A DNA stretch of 26,846 bases from an uncultured Clostridium sp. GTDB lineage: Bacteria > Bacillota > Clostridia > TANB77 > CAG-465. Of the stretch, positions 5,954-14,701 are shown one piece after another (position 1 is the first letter of the stretch; each line of letters opens with the position of its first letter). The notes under the pieces were generated by a model. The model ran no database searches. It saw only the letters and a list, made by a program, of their open reading frames with translations, and had not been told where the DNA came from. The position numbers were made by a program, and so were the translations under genes. The stretch lies in assembly GCA_900553785.1 (NCBI GenBank), contig USES01000013.1, forward strand, positions 1 to 26,846. The letters run 5' to 3'.

Positions 5954-7780
5954 ATGGCGTGGTATATAGTAATTTCATTCATATTATTTTTAATAACAGA
6001 TTATATCTATCTATATAATTATTTTGATTCAAGATTTCTTTTAACATCTTCGGGTAGTAAACTTAAGAGCATACAGTCTTCCAACAAATTTAAGTTTAAT
6101 TTATCTATAAAAGAGGCAGCTATTTTGCTTGCCGTTGTGTCGTTGTTATTCCTACTAAACTTTTCAATTGTTTCTAGTACACTTAATTCGAATTTTTTAG
6201 AAATACAAGTTTTATCTAAAAGTATTAATATTTCAGCTATATTTGGTAGTAAGTATTCGATATTCAAGTTTGTTTATTATATTTCTTCGTATCTGTTCAT
6301 GTATATTATGTGTTTTAATAATAGAGCTAAAATATTTGAAGTTATTAAACGAATTAAAAACAATGATGCATATGATATCTCTAGTGCAATTTCACCAGAA
6401 GATAAATTAATATTTTTAGGAGCTTTCAAAGAAGATAAACCAGTATTTTTAAAACAGAGGGTATTGTACCAAAACATGTTAATTACAGGAAGTATTGGTA
6501 GTGGTAAGACTAGTGGAGCTGTTTGCAATCTAACAGAAAGTTTAATACAAAGAGATATAGGAGGTTTAATATTAGATGCAAAAGGAAATTTTGCAGATTG
6601 CATAAAGAAGATGTGTAAAAAAGCGGGCAGACAGGAAGATATACAAGTAATATCTTTAAAATCTAATTATTATTTTGAATTACTAGACAAAAACATATCT
6701 CCTCAAGAAATGGCAAATAGACTAAGGCATGTGATAGAACTGTTAAGTCCAAATAATAACAGTGATACATATTGGCTAGATAAAGTAGAAAACGTATTCT
6801 TAAATTTAATCATTTTAATAGATTATTATGACAGCCGTAATATGTATGAATTACACAAACTTGTAACTTCCAAAGAATATCTAGGAGAAAAAATTAAGTA
6901 TTGCAAACAAAAACTTTTAGAAAACCCTCCAGAAAATAAGGTGGGATTTGAAATGTCAAATGCTATTTCTTTCTTAAAAGAAGAGTACTTAAATTTAGAC
7001 TCTAGAGTGTTTAGTATTATAACATCAGAAATTACCCGCCTGACAATTCCGCTTGTTACCGATTATGATGTATATAACGAATTTGTCACACCAAATGAAA
7101 ATAAACAAAAAATAGATTTTTATAATTCAAATAATAAAATTGTAATACTTAGTGTAAACATAGGCGAAAACAAAGCACTATGTAAGATTTTATCTGTATT
7201 TTTAAAATTATCTTTTCAAAAGTATATTTTATCTACATTAAAAGATCCTAAAAAATATCCTACCTTTTTTATTGCTGATGAGTATCAAGAATTTGTTAAC
7301 AAAGACGATAGCGACTTTTTGTCTTTGGCAAGAGAAGCCAAGTGTATAAATATCATTTCAACTCAAAGCTATACTTCAATAAAAAGTGCATTAAGGGATG
7401 ATAGAGCTACCTCTGTAATTTTGCAAAACTTTGTAAACAAAATATGGTTTAGAAATGATGATAACTTTACGAATGCAGAAGTGGTAAAACAACTAGGAAA
7501 AACAGTGGTAAAAAGGGAAAATTTAAGTGTTACAGAAAATGCACAAGAAAGTACCAAAAGACTATTTGGGAGTGGTTTTAAAAATAGAAAATCTAGTTTA
7601 TCTAACTCAATAAATTATACTTTGACTAAAGAAAATGAATATGATGAAAATTTTTTTACAAGAGAGTTAAAGACACATGAAGCTTTAGCTTTTATTCAAA
7701 ATACAGAAGATGAGATAAAACCAATTAAGGTTAAATTTAGAATATGGGGGAAAGAGGATAATGTGGAAAAAGAGGATTAA
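5954..7780 (+). CDS. VirD4/TraG-type coupling ATPase (type IV secretion-like)
   Basis: Product of 608 residues. Three membrane segments (about 3-23, 55-75, 103-121) precede a cytosolic P-loop domain with Walker A GSIGSGKT (179-186). LILDAKGNFAD follows, then Walker B TFFIADE (437-443) in a context (ADEYQEFV) typical of coupling proteins. The REAKCINIISTQSYTSI block matches the conserved arginine/glutamine region of TraG/VirD4. Such proteins form hexameric ring ATPases that feed DNA or protein to a type IV secretion channel. The start at 5954 has AAGGTGA at ideal spacing; the frame is open back to 5921 without a ribosome site. It is first in a four-gene operon and overlaps the next gene by 20 bases. 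The missing partner is VirB4. Family is sure; substrate unknown. Confidence 0.85.
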   Translation: MAWYIVISFILFLITDYIYLYNYFDSRFLLTSSGSKLKSIQSSNKFKFNLSIKEAAILLAVVSLLFLLNFSIVSSTLNSNFLEIQVLSKSINISAIFGSKYSIFKFVYYISSYLFMYIMCFNNRAKIFEVIKRIKNNDAYDISSAISPEDKLIFLGAFKEDKPVFLKQRVLYQNMLITGSIGSGKTSGAVCNLTESLIQRDIGGLILDAKGNFADCIKKMCKKAGRQEDIQVISLKSNYYFELLDKNISPQEMANRLRHVIELLSPNNNSDTYWLDKVENVFLNLIILIDYYDSRNMYELHKLVTSKEYLGEKIKYCKQKLLENPPENKVGFEMSNAISFLKEEYLNLDSRVFSIITSEITRLTIPLVTDYDVYNEFVTPNENKQKIDFYNSNNKIVILSVNIGENKALCKILSVFLKLSFQKYILSTLKDPKKYPTFFIADEYQEFVNKDDSDFLSLAREAKCINIISTQSYTSIKSALRDDRATSVILQNFVNKIWFRNDDNFTNAEVVKQLGKTVVKRENLSVTENAQESTKRLFGSGFKNRKSSLSNSINYTLTKENEYDENFFTRELKTHEALAFIQNTEDEIKPIKVKFRIWGKEDNVEKED

Positions 7781-8084
7781 ATTAGTAGCAATATTTTTAA
7801 TATGTGTAATAGTGGTGTCTGTGCCTAGCCTAGAGGCTGCATCTACTCCCACTTTAGTCACAAAGCTTAATACAGCATTAAAGAAAATATTATCATATTT
7901 TGAAAAACTTGCTCCAGCTGCAGCAGGTGTTGCTATTGCAAGTGGGGTAATGGTAAGAAAATTTAGTTTTGGTGATGAACAAAAACTAATTTTAGGTAAA
8001 AGGATAATAGTAAATGCAATTTTAGGATATGCCATTATTTTACTAATAGACGTAATACTAAAATTTGTAGATAATTTGGTGTAA
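7761..8084 (+). CDS. VirB2-like small secreted/membrane protein (pilin-like)
   Basis: Product of 107 residues. Residues 1-26 form a classic signal peptide: basic MWKKRIK, a hydrophobic core, then a possible cleavage after SLEA. The mature part has an Ala/Gly-rich membrane segment (about 50-65, APAAAGVAIASGVMV), a short polar loop, and a second one (about 82-101). Signal peptide plus two short hydrophobic helices is the build of VirB2/TrbC pilins of type IV secretion systems. Its position between VirD4-like and VirB6-like genes supports that. Its start overlaps the end of the coupling ATPase gene, so translation is probably coupled. Sequence similarity cannot be judged by eye; the call is by size, topology and context. 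Confidence 0.6.
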   Translation: MWKKRIKLVAIFLICVIVVSVPSLEAASTPTLVTKLNTALKKILSYFEKLAPAAAGVAIASGVMVRKFSFGDEQKLILGKRIIVNAILGYAIILLIDVILKFVDNLV

Positions 8085-8086
8085 AA

Positions 8087-8899
8087 ATGGGAGATATTAT
8101 TTCTGTTATAAACACACTGGCTCAAAATTTGTATTCGGCTATTGAAAAAGAAGTATTTGTTGCGTTAGATAACTTACTAATAATTCAAAAAGACATATTA
8201 AAGGCTGAACCATTAAAAAGATTATCCATAACATCAGATTCAAACAGTATTATTTTACTTGCCGTATGTTTTGCAACTATTGCTGGAATTTGTTTCGGTT
8301 TAAGAAAAATGATGGGCATGTATAAAGGTGAAAGTAATACTGATATAATGCAATTTATGTTAAGACTTATTGCGTGTTCCATACTTAGTGTGTATTCTTG
8401 GTATATATGTGAAACGCTGTTAGATATTAACTCCATGATTAGTGATGTAATACAAAGTATAGGGCATGATATAGTTGGAAGTAAAATAAACTTTGATACT
8501 TTAAAAAATATAATTTCTAACATGAAACCAGACGAAAATTTCTTATCGCTTGATGGAGCTATAACTGGTATGGTTGGTTTTGGAGCAACTACTTTGTTAT
8601 TTACGTTTTGTATTAGATATTTTATGACTATATTTTTAATAATAGTTGCTCCAATTTCATTTATGCTAGCTATAGACAAAAACACATATGGAATATTTTC
8701 TAGATGGTTTAAAGCATTTATTGCTAATATTACAATACAAAATATTGCTCTTGTTTTTATGATAATACCATTATCTATTAAAGATACAGACAATGTAATG
8801 TTTAAGGTTGTACTTGTAGGAAGTATATATAGTTTGTATAAAATAAATGATTTTGTAAAAGGGATAGTATCTCATATGTCACTTGAGGGGAAACAGTAA
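8087..8899 (+). CDS. VirB6/TrbL-like polytopic membrane protein
   Basis: Product of 270 residues with about six membrane segments (53-71, 90-110, two within 164-196, 211-231, 238-252). An outside-facing domain lies between the second and third. The block around 176-212 (RYFMTIFLIIVAPISFMLA and then FSRWFKAFIANI) has the proline and tryptophan arrangement seen in the central part of VirB6/TrbL inner-membrane channel proteins. It starts two bases after the stop of the VirB2-like gene with no good ribosome site, so it is likely translated by coupling. It overlaps the next gene by one base (TAATG). Confidence 0.65.
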   Translation: MGDIISVINTLAQNLYSAIEKEVFVALDNLLIIQKDILKAEPLKRLSITSDSNSIILLAVCFATIAGICFGLRKMMGMYKGESNTDIMQFMLRLIACSILSVYSWYICETLLDINSMISDVIQSIGHDIVGSKINFDTLKNIISNMKPDENFLSLDGAITGMVGFGATTLLFTFCIRYFMTIFLIIVAPISFMLAIDKNTYGIFSRWFKAFIANITIQNIALVFMIIPLSIKDTDNVMFKVVLVGSIYSLYKINDFVKGIVSHMSLEGKQ

Positions 8900-9243
8900 T
8901 GGACAAAGAAGAATTAAAAACTAAAGTGTTTCAAAATTTTAACAGAAATACCAGATGGCTAGGAATTATAGACTATAAATCACTAATAGTTTTACTTGTA
9001 TATATGTATGTAATTTATTTTATTACTGGTATTTTAAATATTAAAATGTTAGTTAGGCTTTACGTACTAGTTATATTTAGTATTCCTATGATTATATTAA
9101 CTGTTATGTATTCTAATGAAGAAAGTGTTATAGATATGTTAATTACAATTGTAAAATATGTTTTAAGGCCTAAAAAATATGTGCATATTCCAAATAAAAA
9201 AGATACACTAGATTTAGTTACATCCAAAGATAACTTTATGTAG
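8899..9243 (+). CDS. VirB3/PrgI-like membrane protein
   Basis: Product of 114 residues. A cytosolic N-terminus is followed by two close membrane helices (about 27-47 and 51-70). The tail contains YVLRPKKY (87-94), the motif that ends the membrane part of PrgI/VirB3 proteins in Gram-positive type IV secretion systems. In those systems this protein normally partners the VirB4 ATPase, which should be the next gene. Here the next gene is a DnaD-like replication protein under its own promoter. The start ATG overlaps the previous stop by one base. No terminator is visible after it. Confidence 0.65.
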   Translation: MDKEELKTKVFQNFNRNTRWLGIIDYKSLIVLLVYMYVIYFITGILNIKMLVRLYVLVIFSIPMIILTVMYSNEESVIDMLITIVKYVLRPKKYVHIPNKKDTLDLVTSKDNFM

Positions 9244-9280
9244 TTATAAACTATATGTAGTGGCGAACAAATTTTTACTG

Positions 9281-9309
9281 TTGCACTTCATAATCCTATT
9301 TGGTATAAT
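9281..9309 (+). promoter_or_regulatory. Promoter of the DnaD-like gene
   Basis: TTGCAC (9281-9286) and TATAAT (9304-9309) are 17 bases apart. TGG directly before the -10 makes it an extended -10, and it lies 26 bases before the start codon. Confidence 0.85.
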
Positions 9310-9335
9310 TTCATAAATGAAAAGGGGAATATAAT

Positions 9336-10295
9336 ATGAAATTTACTGAGAGGAAAAATAGAGAACTCATGGATATATCTGTTCCTGGTATATTTGTGAC
9401 CAATACAATGTTTGGGCTAGATGAGGTTAGCTTAAAGCTATATTTATACATAAAATTTTTAGTAGATAATAACCTTTCTTTTGATATCTCAGATATTGCA
9501 AAAAAACTTTCAGTTAAAACATATGATATAGAAAATGCATTTAATACCCTAGAAGACGAAGAACTAATACTTAAGACTCCAGATGGATATGAATTGCTAG
9601 ATGTAAAAGAAATTGAAATTAATAAAACATACATTCCAAAATTAAAGCCAGTTAAAGCTGCTAAAAGCATAACAGAACAAAAAAGAATGGCAGCAGCAAC
9701 AGCAATTAACGAGAGCTTTTTCCAAGGAATTATGGCTCTTAGCTGGTATGTAGATATTAGCACTTTATTTGAGAAGTATGGTTTTGATGAAGATGTAATG
9801 ATTGCACTATTCCATGAGTGTTCAGAGAGAAAAGCTTTGAAGAAAAACTATGTATTTAAAGTAGCAGAAAACTGGTATAAGGGCGGTGTTAAAACATTTG
9901 AGCAATTAGAAGACTTTTTAACAGCACAAGAAGAATATAGCAAGATTAAATCTAAAATAAAATCTAGATTAAGACTTAATCGTTCGTTTACTGAATATGA
10001 AGAGGCGTATATATTAAATTGGATACAAAAGTATAAATATAGCTTTGATGAGATAGACTATGCAATAAAAAAGACTATTGCAAAAGGTACACCATCTATT
10101 GGTTACATAGATGGCATTCTTAAGAACTGGAATGCAAAAGGGTATAAAAATCTAGAAGAAATAATGTCTAGTGAAACACCAAGTGCAAATGTAGTAGCAC
10201 AGAAAAGCACTGCTGTTAATAGACCAGTTGTAAAAAAGAAAGAGTATGAGCAAAAGAAAGATATAGACTTAAATGATTTTTATGATAATCTTTAA
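9336..10295 (+). CDS. DnaD-domain replication protein
   Basis: Product of 319 residues. The N-terminal ~90 residues form a winged-helix-like domain (LDEVSLKLYLYIKFL, DISDIAKKLSVKTYDIENAFNTLEDEELI). Two DnaB/DnaD (DDBH2-type) segments follow: about 115-200 (WYVDISTLFEKYGFDEDVMIALFHEC) and about 205-275, ending in YIDGILKNW, which matches the YxxxILxxW signature. In Firmicutes such proteins remodel DNA at initiation or restart sites and help load the replicative helicase. The following gene is a helicase-loader ATPase, which supports that role. The gene has its own promoter and a terminator behind it. Confidence 0.88.
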   Translation: MKFTERKNRELMDISVPGIFVTNTMFGLDEVSLKLYLYIKFLVDNNLSFDISDIAKKLSVKTYDIENAFNTLEDEELILKTPDGYELLDVKEIEINKTYIPKLKPVKAAKSITEQKRMAAATAINESFFQGIMALSWYVDISTLFEKYGFDEDVMIALFHECSERKALKKNYVFKVAENWYKGGVKTFEQLEDFLTAQEEYSKIKSKIKSRLRLNRSFTEYEEAYILNWIQKYKYSFDEIDYAIKKTIAKGTPSIGYIDGILKNWNAKGYKNLEEIMSSETPSANVVAQKSTAVNRPVVKKKEYEQKKDIDLNDFYDNL

Positions 10296-10308
10296 ATTAT
10301 GTATTAGA

Positions 10309-10346
10309 GTCAGCAATATGTGTTTATATATATTGCTGGCTTTTTT
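10309..10346 (+). terminator. Rho-independent terminator after the DnaD-like gene
   Basis: GTCAGCAATAT (10309-10319) pairs with ATATTGCTGGC (10330-10340) with one wobble, followed by six T residues (10341-10346). Confidence 0.9.
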
Positions 10347-10419
10347 ATGCATTTATGCATTGTTTAATATGCTAATATAAATAGTGTTCATGGCATGTCC
10401 TTAAAATTTTTAAAAGATA

Positions 10420-10448
10420 TTGAATTTTTGCCATTTCTCATATATAAT
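10420..10448 (+). promoter_or_regulatory. Promoter of the helicase-loader gene
   Basis: TTGAAT (10420-10425) and TATAAT (10443-10448) are 17 bases apart, 27 bases before the ATG. Confidence 0.75.
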
Positions 10449-10475
10449 TGCATAAGAAATTAGGGGAGAAAAAAG

Positions 10476-11495
10476 ATGTACAATTCTGTATATGGTGAAA
10501 TCGAAAGAGAATATGAAAAAAAGAGAACAAAAGCAATAGCAGAATCAGACAAAAGAAAAAAAGATTTAATAGAATTGTATCCAGAATATGCAGCACTTGA
10601 AGATGAACTTAATAATTATGCAATTAGGCAAGCTAAAGCTGTTATCATGAAAAGTGGTATAGATAGACAAGTTATAACGGATAATTTGGAAACTAAAATT
10701 AACGAATTGAAAAGTTCGATGGAAAAGTTTTTGGTAAATCACGGTATGCCAAAAGATTATTTAAAACCTAATTTTGAATGTAAAAAATGTGGAGATACTG
10801 GGTATATAGAAGAAAATGGCGTGGCAAAAAAATGTAGTTGTATGGTACAAAAGCTAGTTAATATAACGTATAAACAGAGTAATATGTTGAAGCTTAAAGA
10901 AGAAAATTTTAACACTTTTGATACTTGTTATTTTTCAAATACTCCAAACAAAGAAAAATATGGCTCAGATAAATCGCCACTAGAAAATATATTAAATATT
11001 AAAAAGATTGCAATAGATTTTTCAAACAACATAACAAATCCTGAACAAAAAAGTTTGCTGCTTATAGGGAATACTGGAACTGGTAAAACATTTATGAGTA
11101 ACGCTATCGCAGCACGAGTAATACAAAATGGCTACTCTGTCTTGTATCAAACTGCACCAATTCTTATGGATATGATGTTAGACAGTAAAATTCGTGGAAG
11201 TAAAGAAGAAAGTTTGAAAGATAAGTACGAGCAAATATTTGATGTGGACTTGTTAATAATAGATGATTTAGGAACAGAAACTTTGAACTCTATGAAGTTC
11301 ACGGAGTTATTTAATATAATAAATACAAGGCTTTTGAAAAATAAAAAAACAGTTATATCAACAAATCTTGTTTTGCCAGAACTTGCAGAACAATATGATG
11401 CTAGAGTGATGTCTAGACTTATTGGTAATTATATTATTTGTAAGTTTTATGGTGATGATATACGTTTGAAAAAGAAAAAAATGCAAGAAAGATAG
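10476..11495 (+). CDS. dnaC: DnaC/DnaI-type replicative helicase loader ATPase
   Basis: Product of 339 residues. A coiled N-terminal part (1-100) is followed by a zinc site (CKKCGDTGY then CSC, about 103-122). Then comes an AAA+ domain with Walker A GNTGTGKT, Walker B LLIIDDLGTE, sensor region VISTNL and an arginine-finger-like SRLIGNY. Zinc site plus AAA+ core is the DnaI/DnaC layout; these proteins open the DnaB helicase ring for loading onto DNA. The ATG follows AGGGGAG. It lies eight bases before tex and shares its promoter. The frequent annotation as IstB-like ATP-binding protein is excluded by the zinc-binding N-terminal half and the absence of a transposase. Confidence 0.9.
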   Translation: MYNSVYGEIEREYEKKRTKAIAESDKRKKDLIELYPEYAALEDELNNYAIRQAKAVIMKSGIDRQVITDNLETKINELKSSMEKFLVNHGMPKDYLKPNFECKKCGDTGYIEENGVAKKCSCMVQKLVNITYKQSNMLKLKEENFNTFDTCYFSNTPNKEKYGSDKSPLENILNIKKIAIDFSNNITNPEQKSLLLIGNTGTGKTFMSNAIAARVIQNGYSVLYQTAPILMDMMLDSKIRGSKEESLKDKYEQIFDVDLLIIDDLGTETLNSMKFTELFNIINTRLLKNKKTVISTNLVLPELAEQYDARVMSRLIGNYIICKFYGDDIRLKKKKMQER

Positions 11496-11503
11496 GTAGA
11501 ATT

Positions 11504-13657
11504 ATGAATAAAGAAATAATTAAAAATATTGCAAATGAACTAGGTGTAAAGTGCTCTCAAGTTGAGAGCGCTTTAAAGCTGTTAGAGGATGGGAATACAA
11601 TTCCGTTTATATCAAGATATAGAAAAGAAGCAACAGGGGCATTAGACGAAGAGCAAATAAGAAAAATAAATGAGGTTTATGAGTATCAAGTAAATTTATT
11701 AAAAAGAAAAGAAGATGTTATAAGACTAATAGCTGAAAAAGACATGCTTACTGATGATCTTAAAGAAAAGATTATGGCAGCAGAAAAATTAGTTGATGTT
11801 GAAGATTTGTATAGACCATATAAAGAAAAGAAAAAAACTAAGGCAACAGAGGCTATTGCTTTAGGCCTTAAACCACTAGCAGATAAAATAATGAAATTTC
11901 CTATGTCAGGGAGTGTTACAGAACTTGCTAAGGAATACATTACAGATAAAGTAAAGGATACATCTTGTGCAATAAATGGTGCAAAGTATATTATCGCAGA
12001 AGATATTTCAGATAATGCAAAGTTTAGAGGATATATTAGAAAATACACATATTTAAATGGAAAACTTGCCTCTAAAAAGAAAGCTAAAGCAGAGGATGAA
12101 GATAAAGTTTATGAAATGTATTATGAGTATGTTGAACCTGTAAAGTATGCAAAACCACATAGAATACTAGCACTAAACAGAGGAGAAAAAGAAGGAATAC
12201 TTTCTGTATCAATTATTGTAGATGAAGAAAAAGTATTTAGTTATTTAGATGAAAAAGTTATAGGAAAATCTAAATCTTTTGTAATAGATATAGTAAAAGA
12301 TGCTATAAGAGATAGTTACAAAAGGCTAATAGCGCCAAGTATTGAACGTGAAATTAGAGCAGAACTTACTGAAAAAGCAAATGAGTCTGCAATAGATGTA
12401 TTTGCAAAAAATCTTGAGAAGTTATTACTTCAACCGCCTATGAAAGATAAGATGGTATTGGGATTAGATCCAGCATATAGAACTGGTTGTAAACTTGCTG
12501 TAGTAGATAAAACTGGAAAGTGTTTGAACATTTCTGTAATTTATCCACATGAACCAAGGAAAGAATATGAAAAAAGTAAAGCACAGGTACTAAAATTAAT
12601 TGATGAATATAACATAGATATAATTGCAATTGGAAATGGAACAGCTTCAAGAGAAAGTGAAGCATTTATTGCAGATTGCATAAAAGAAGCCTCAAGACCT
12701 GTTCAATATATAATAGTAAGTGAGGCAGGAGCTAGTGTGTATTCGGCATCAAAACTTGCAATAGCAGAGTATCCTGATCTTCATGTAGAAGAACGTAGTG
12801 CAATAAGTATAGCAAAAAGGCTTCAGGACCCATTAGCAGAATTAGTAAAAATAGATTCTAAAAGTATAGGTGTGGGCCAATACCAACATGATGTACCTGA
12901 AAAACGTTTGGATGAGTCACTAGACTTTGTTGTAAGTAAAGCAGTAAACTTGGTCGGAGTAAACTTAAATACAGCAAGTCGTGAGCTTTTAAAATATGTT
13001 TCTGGAATGACAAAAAGTAGTATAGATAAGCTTTTAAAATATAGGGACGAACATGGAAAGTTTGTTTCAAGAAATGAACTTAAAAAATCTAAAGTTTTAA
13101 CAGCTAAAACATATGAGCAAGCCATTGGTTTCATGCGTGTGGAACAAGGAGATAATGTATTAGATAGAACTGGAATACACCCTGAAAGTTATGACTTAAC
13201 ATTAAAACTTTTAGAAAAGTTAGGCTTTAGTGTATTAGATATAGGTACACCTAAATTAATTGATGCTTTAAACGCCGTAGATAGCCAAAATTTAGCTTTA
13301 GAACTTTCAAGCGATAAATTTACTGTAGAAGATATAATAAAGACTTTAATTTGCCCTACAAGAGACCCTAGAGATGATTTCGATAAACCTCTTCTTAAGA
13401 GCGATATCTTAAAGCTAGAAGATTTGAAAGTTGGAATGAAATTGCAAGGAACTGTAAGAAACGTAGTAGACTTTGGCGCATTTATAGATATAGGGCTAAA
13501 ATCTGATGGACTTGTGCATATTTCTAAACTTACAGATAAGTACATAAAGCATCCATTAGAGGTAGTTAATATTGGCGATATAGTAGATTGCTATGTTGAT
13601 GAAATTAAGTTAGATAAGAAAAAAGTAGCTTTAAGTTTGATAGCTCCTAAAATATAA
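11504..13657 (+). CDS. tex: Tex-family S1 RNA-binding transcription accessory protein
   Basis: Product of 717 residues, normal for Tex (YhgF). In order: a helical N-terminal module with the hallmark GNTIPFISRYRKEATGALDE (about 30-50), then a YqgF/RNase H-like domain beginning MVLGLDPAYRTGCKLAVVD (about 317). Helix-hairpin-helix repeats follow (about 480-560, NTASRELLKYVSGM and YRDEHGKFVSRNELKK). A C-terminal S1 domain (about 640-717, GTVRNVVDFGAFIDIG) ends the protein. Tex and its eukaryotic relative Spt6 bind RNA and affect transcription and RNA turnover. It is co-transcribed with the helicase loader, whose stop lies eight bases upstream. The ribosome site is weak (AGGT), suggesting coupled translation. 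Confidence 0.95.
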   Translation: MNKEIIKNIANELGVKCSQVESALKLLEDGNTIPFISRYRKEATGALDEEQIRKINEVYEYQVNLLKRKEDVIRLIAEKDMLTDDLKEKIMAAEKLVDVEDLYRPYKEKKKTKATEAIALGLKPLADKIMKFPMSGSVTELAKEYITDKVKDTSCAINGAKYIIAEDISDNAKFRGYIRKYTYLNGKLASKKKAKAEDEDKVYEMYYEYVEPVKYAKPHRILALNRGEKEGILSVSIIVDEEKVFSYLDEKVIGKSKSFVIDIVKDAIRDSYKRLIAPSIEREIRAELTEKANESAIDVFAKNLEKLLLQPPMKDKMVLGLDPAYRTGCKLAVVDKTGKCLNISVIYPHEPRKEYEKSKAQVLKLIDEYNIDIIAIGNGTASRESEAFIADCIKEASRPVQYIIVSEAGASVYSASKLAIAEYPDLHVEERSAISIAKRLQDPLAELVKIDSKSIGVGQYQHDVPEKRLDESLDFVVSKAVNLVGVNLNTASRELLKYVSGMTKSSIDKLLKYRDEHGKFVSRNELKKSKVLTAKTYEQAIGFMRVEQGDNVLDRTGIHPESYDLTLKLLEKLGFSVLDIGTPKLIDALNAVDSQNLALELSSDKFTVEDIIKTLICPTRDPRDDFDKPLLKSDILKLEDLKVGMKLQGTVRNVVDFGAFIDIGLKSDGLVHISKLTDKYIKHPLEVVNIGDIVDCYVDEIKLDKKKVALSLIAPKI

Positions 13658-13728
13658 CCTTAAAGTTTAAACTAAAGTAACAGAAAATAAGAATAAGTCA
13701 TAATATACTGTAAATGGAGGAATATGTT

Positions 13729-14700
13729 ATGGAGATTATTGTGCAAAAATACGGTGGGACTTCTGTAGCAAATAAGGAGAAACTTTTAAAAATAGTTGAA
13801 AATATTAAAGCTGAGAAAGATAAGGAAAATGCTGTTGTTGTAGTGGTTTCAGCACAAGGAAAAACCACTGATGGGTTAATTAAGAAAGCTAAAGAGTATG
13901 TGGAGAGTACTTATCCAAAAGAAATGGACTTATTACTTTCAACGGGGGAATTGCAAACAGTTGCATTACTTACAATGCTATTAAAAGAAAGTGGTATTGA
14001 TGCAGAAGGACTTAGCGGTGAGCAAGCTGGCATAATAACTACTTCAAACTTTTCTCATGCACAGGTAAAAGCTGTTATGGCCCAAAATATAACTAAATTG
14101 TTGGATGAAAACAAAGTTGTAGTTGTAGCAGGTTTTCAGGGAGTAGATAGATTTGGATGCATAACGACACTTGGAAGAGGCGGAAGCGACTTATCTGCAG
14201 TAGCAATTGCAGTTGGTCTTAAAGCAGCTAGGTGTGAAATATATACTGACGTTGACGGAGTATATTCTGCCGACCCTAATGTAATAGAAAGTGCTACGCT
14301 TATTAAAAATATATCTTATGATGAGATGTTAGAAGCTGCAACTTGTGGAGCAAAAGTATTGCATAATAGGTCAGTAAGTGTTGCAAGAAAATATAAATTG
14401 CCTATTGTGGTAAAACATGCTGTAAACAGCAGAGGAGGAACAGAAATGTCAAATGATAATTTAGAAGAATACGGCCCAAAGTTAATAACTTTTGAAAGAG
14501 ACTTAACAAAAATATCTATTGTAGGAGATGGCATGTATTCAGATGTAAGTTATATGAGTAAAATTTATGAAATTGCCAAAGATATGAATGTAAAAATATT
14601 TATGGTATCTTGTAACGAACTATCTATAAATATATTGGTAAAAAGCGAAGTAGCTGAAAGTTTTGCAGCTAGACTTCATGATGAAATGATATTAAAATAA
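13729..14700 (+). CDS. lysC: Aspartokinase with a shortened regulatory part
   Basis: Product of 323 residues from the ATG at 13729, which has GGAGG at the right distance; the in-frame ATG at 13714 precedes that site. It phosphorylates aspartate, the first step to lysine, threonine, methionine and diaminopimelate. The catalytic domain is intact: KYGGTSVAN (7-15), VVVVSAQGKTTDGL, STGELQT, TLGRGGSDLSAVAIA, IYTDVDGVYSADP. Typical enzymes have ~400 residues and two ACT domains. Here only one ACT-like segment (about 261-323, ISIVGDGMYSD ... NELSINILV) remains, and it resembles the second one. Roughly 75-80 residues of the first ACT are missing without any break in frame. Feedback control is therefore probably altered. 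Confidence 0.92.
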   Translation: MEIIVQKYGGTSVANKEKLLKIVENIKAEKDKENAVVVVVSAQGKTTDGLIKKAKEYVESTYPKEMDLLLSTGELQTVALLTMLLKESGIDAEGLSGEQAGIITTSNFSHAQVKAVMAQNITKLLDENKVVVVAGFQGVDRFGCITTLGRGGSDLSAVAIAVGLKAARCEIYTDVDGVYSADPNVIESATLIKNISYDEMLEAATCGAKVLHNRSVSVARKYKLPIVVKHAVNSRGGTEMSNDNLEEYGPKLITFERDLTKISIVGDGMYSDVSYMSKIYEIAKDMNVKIFMVSCNELSINILVKSEVAESFAARLHDEMILK

Positions 14701-14701
14701 C

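Noticed and set aside
9311..9763. 150-codon minus-strand frame opposite the DnaD-like gene
   Set aside because: It is a shadow of the conserved plus-strand gene, with low-complexity Ser/Leu composition and no start signals. The same applies to long minus-strand frames at 8185-8793, 11686-12048 and 12823-13134.
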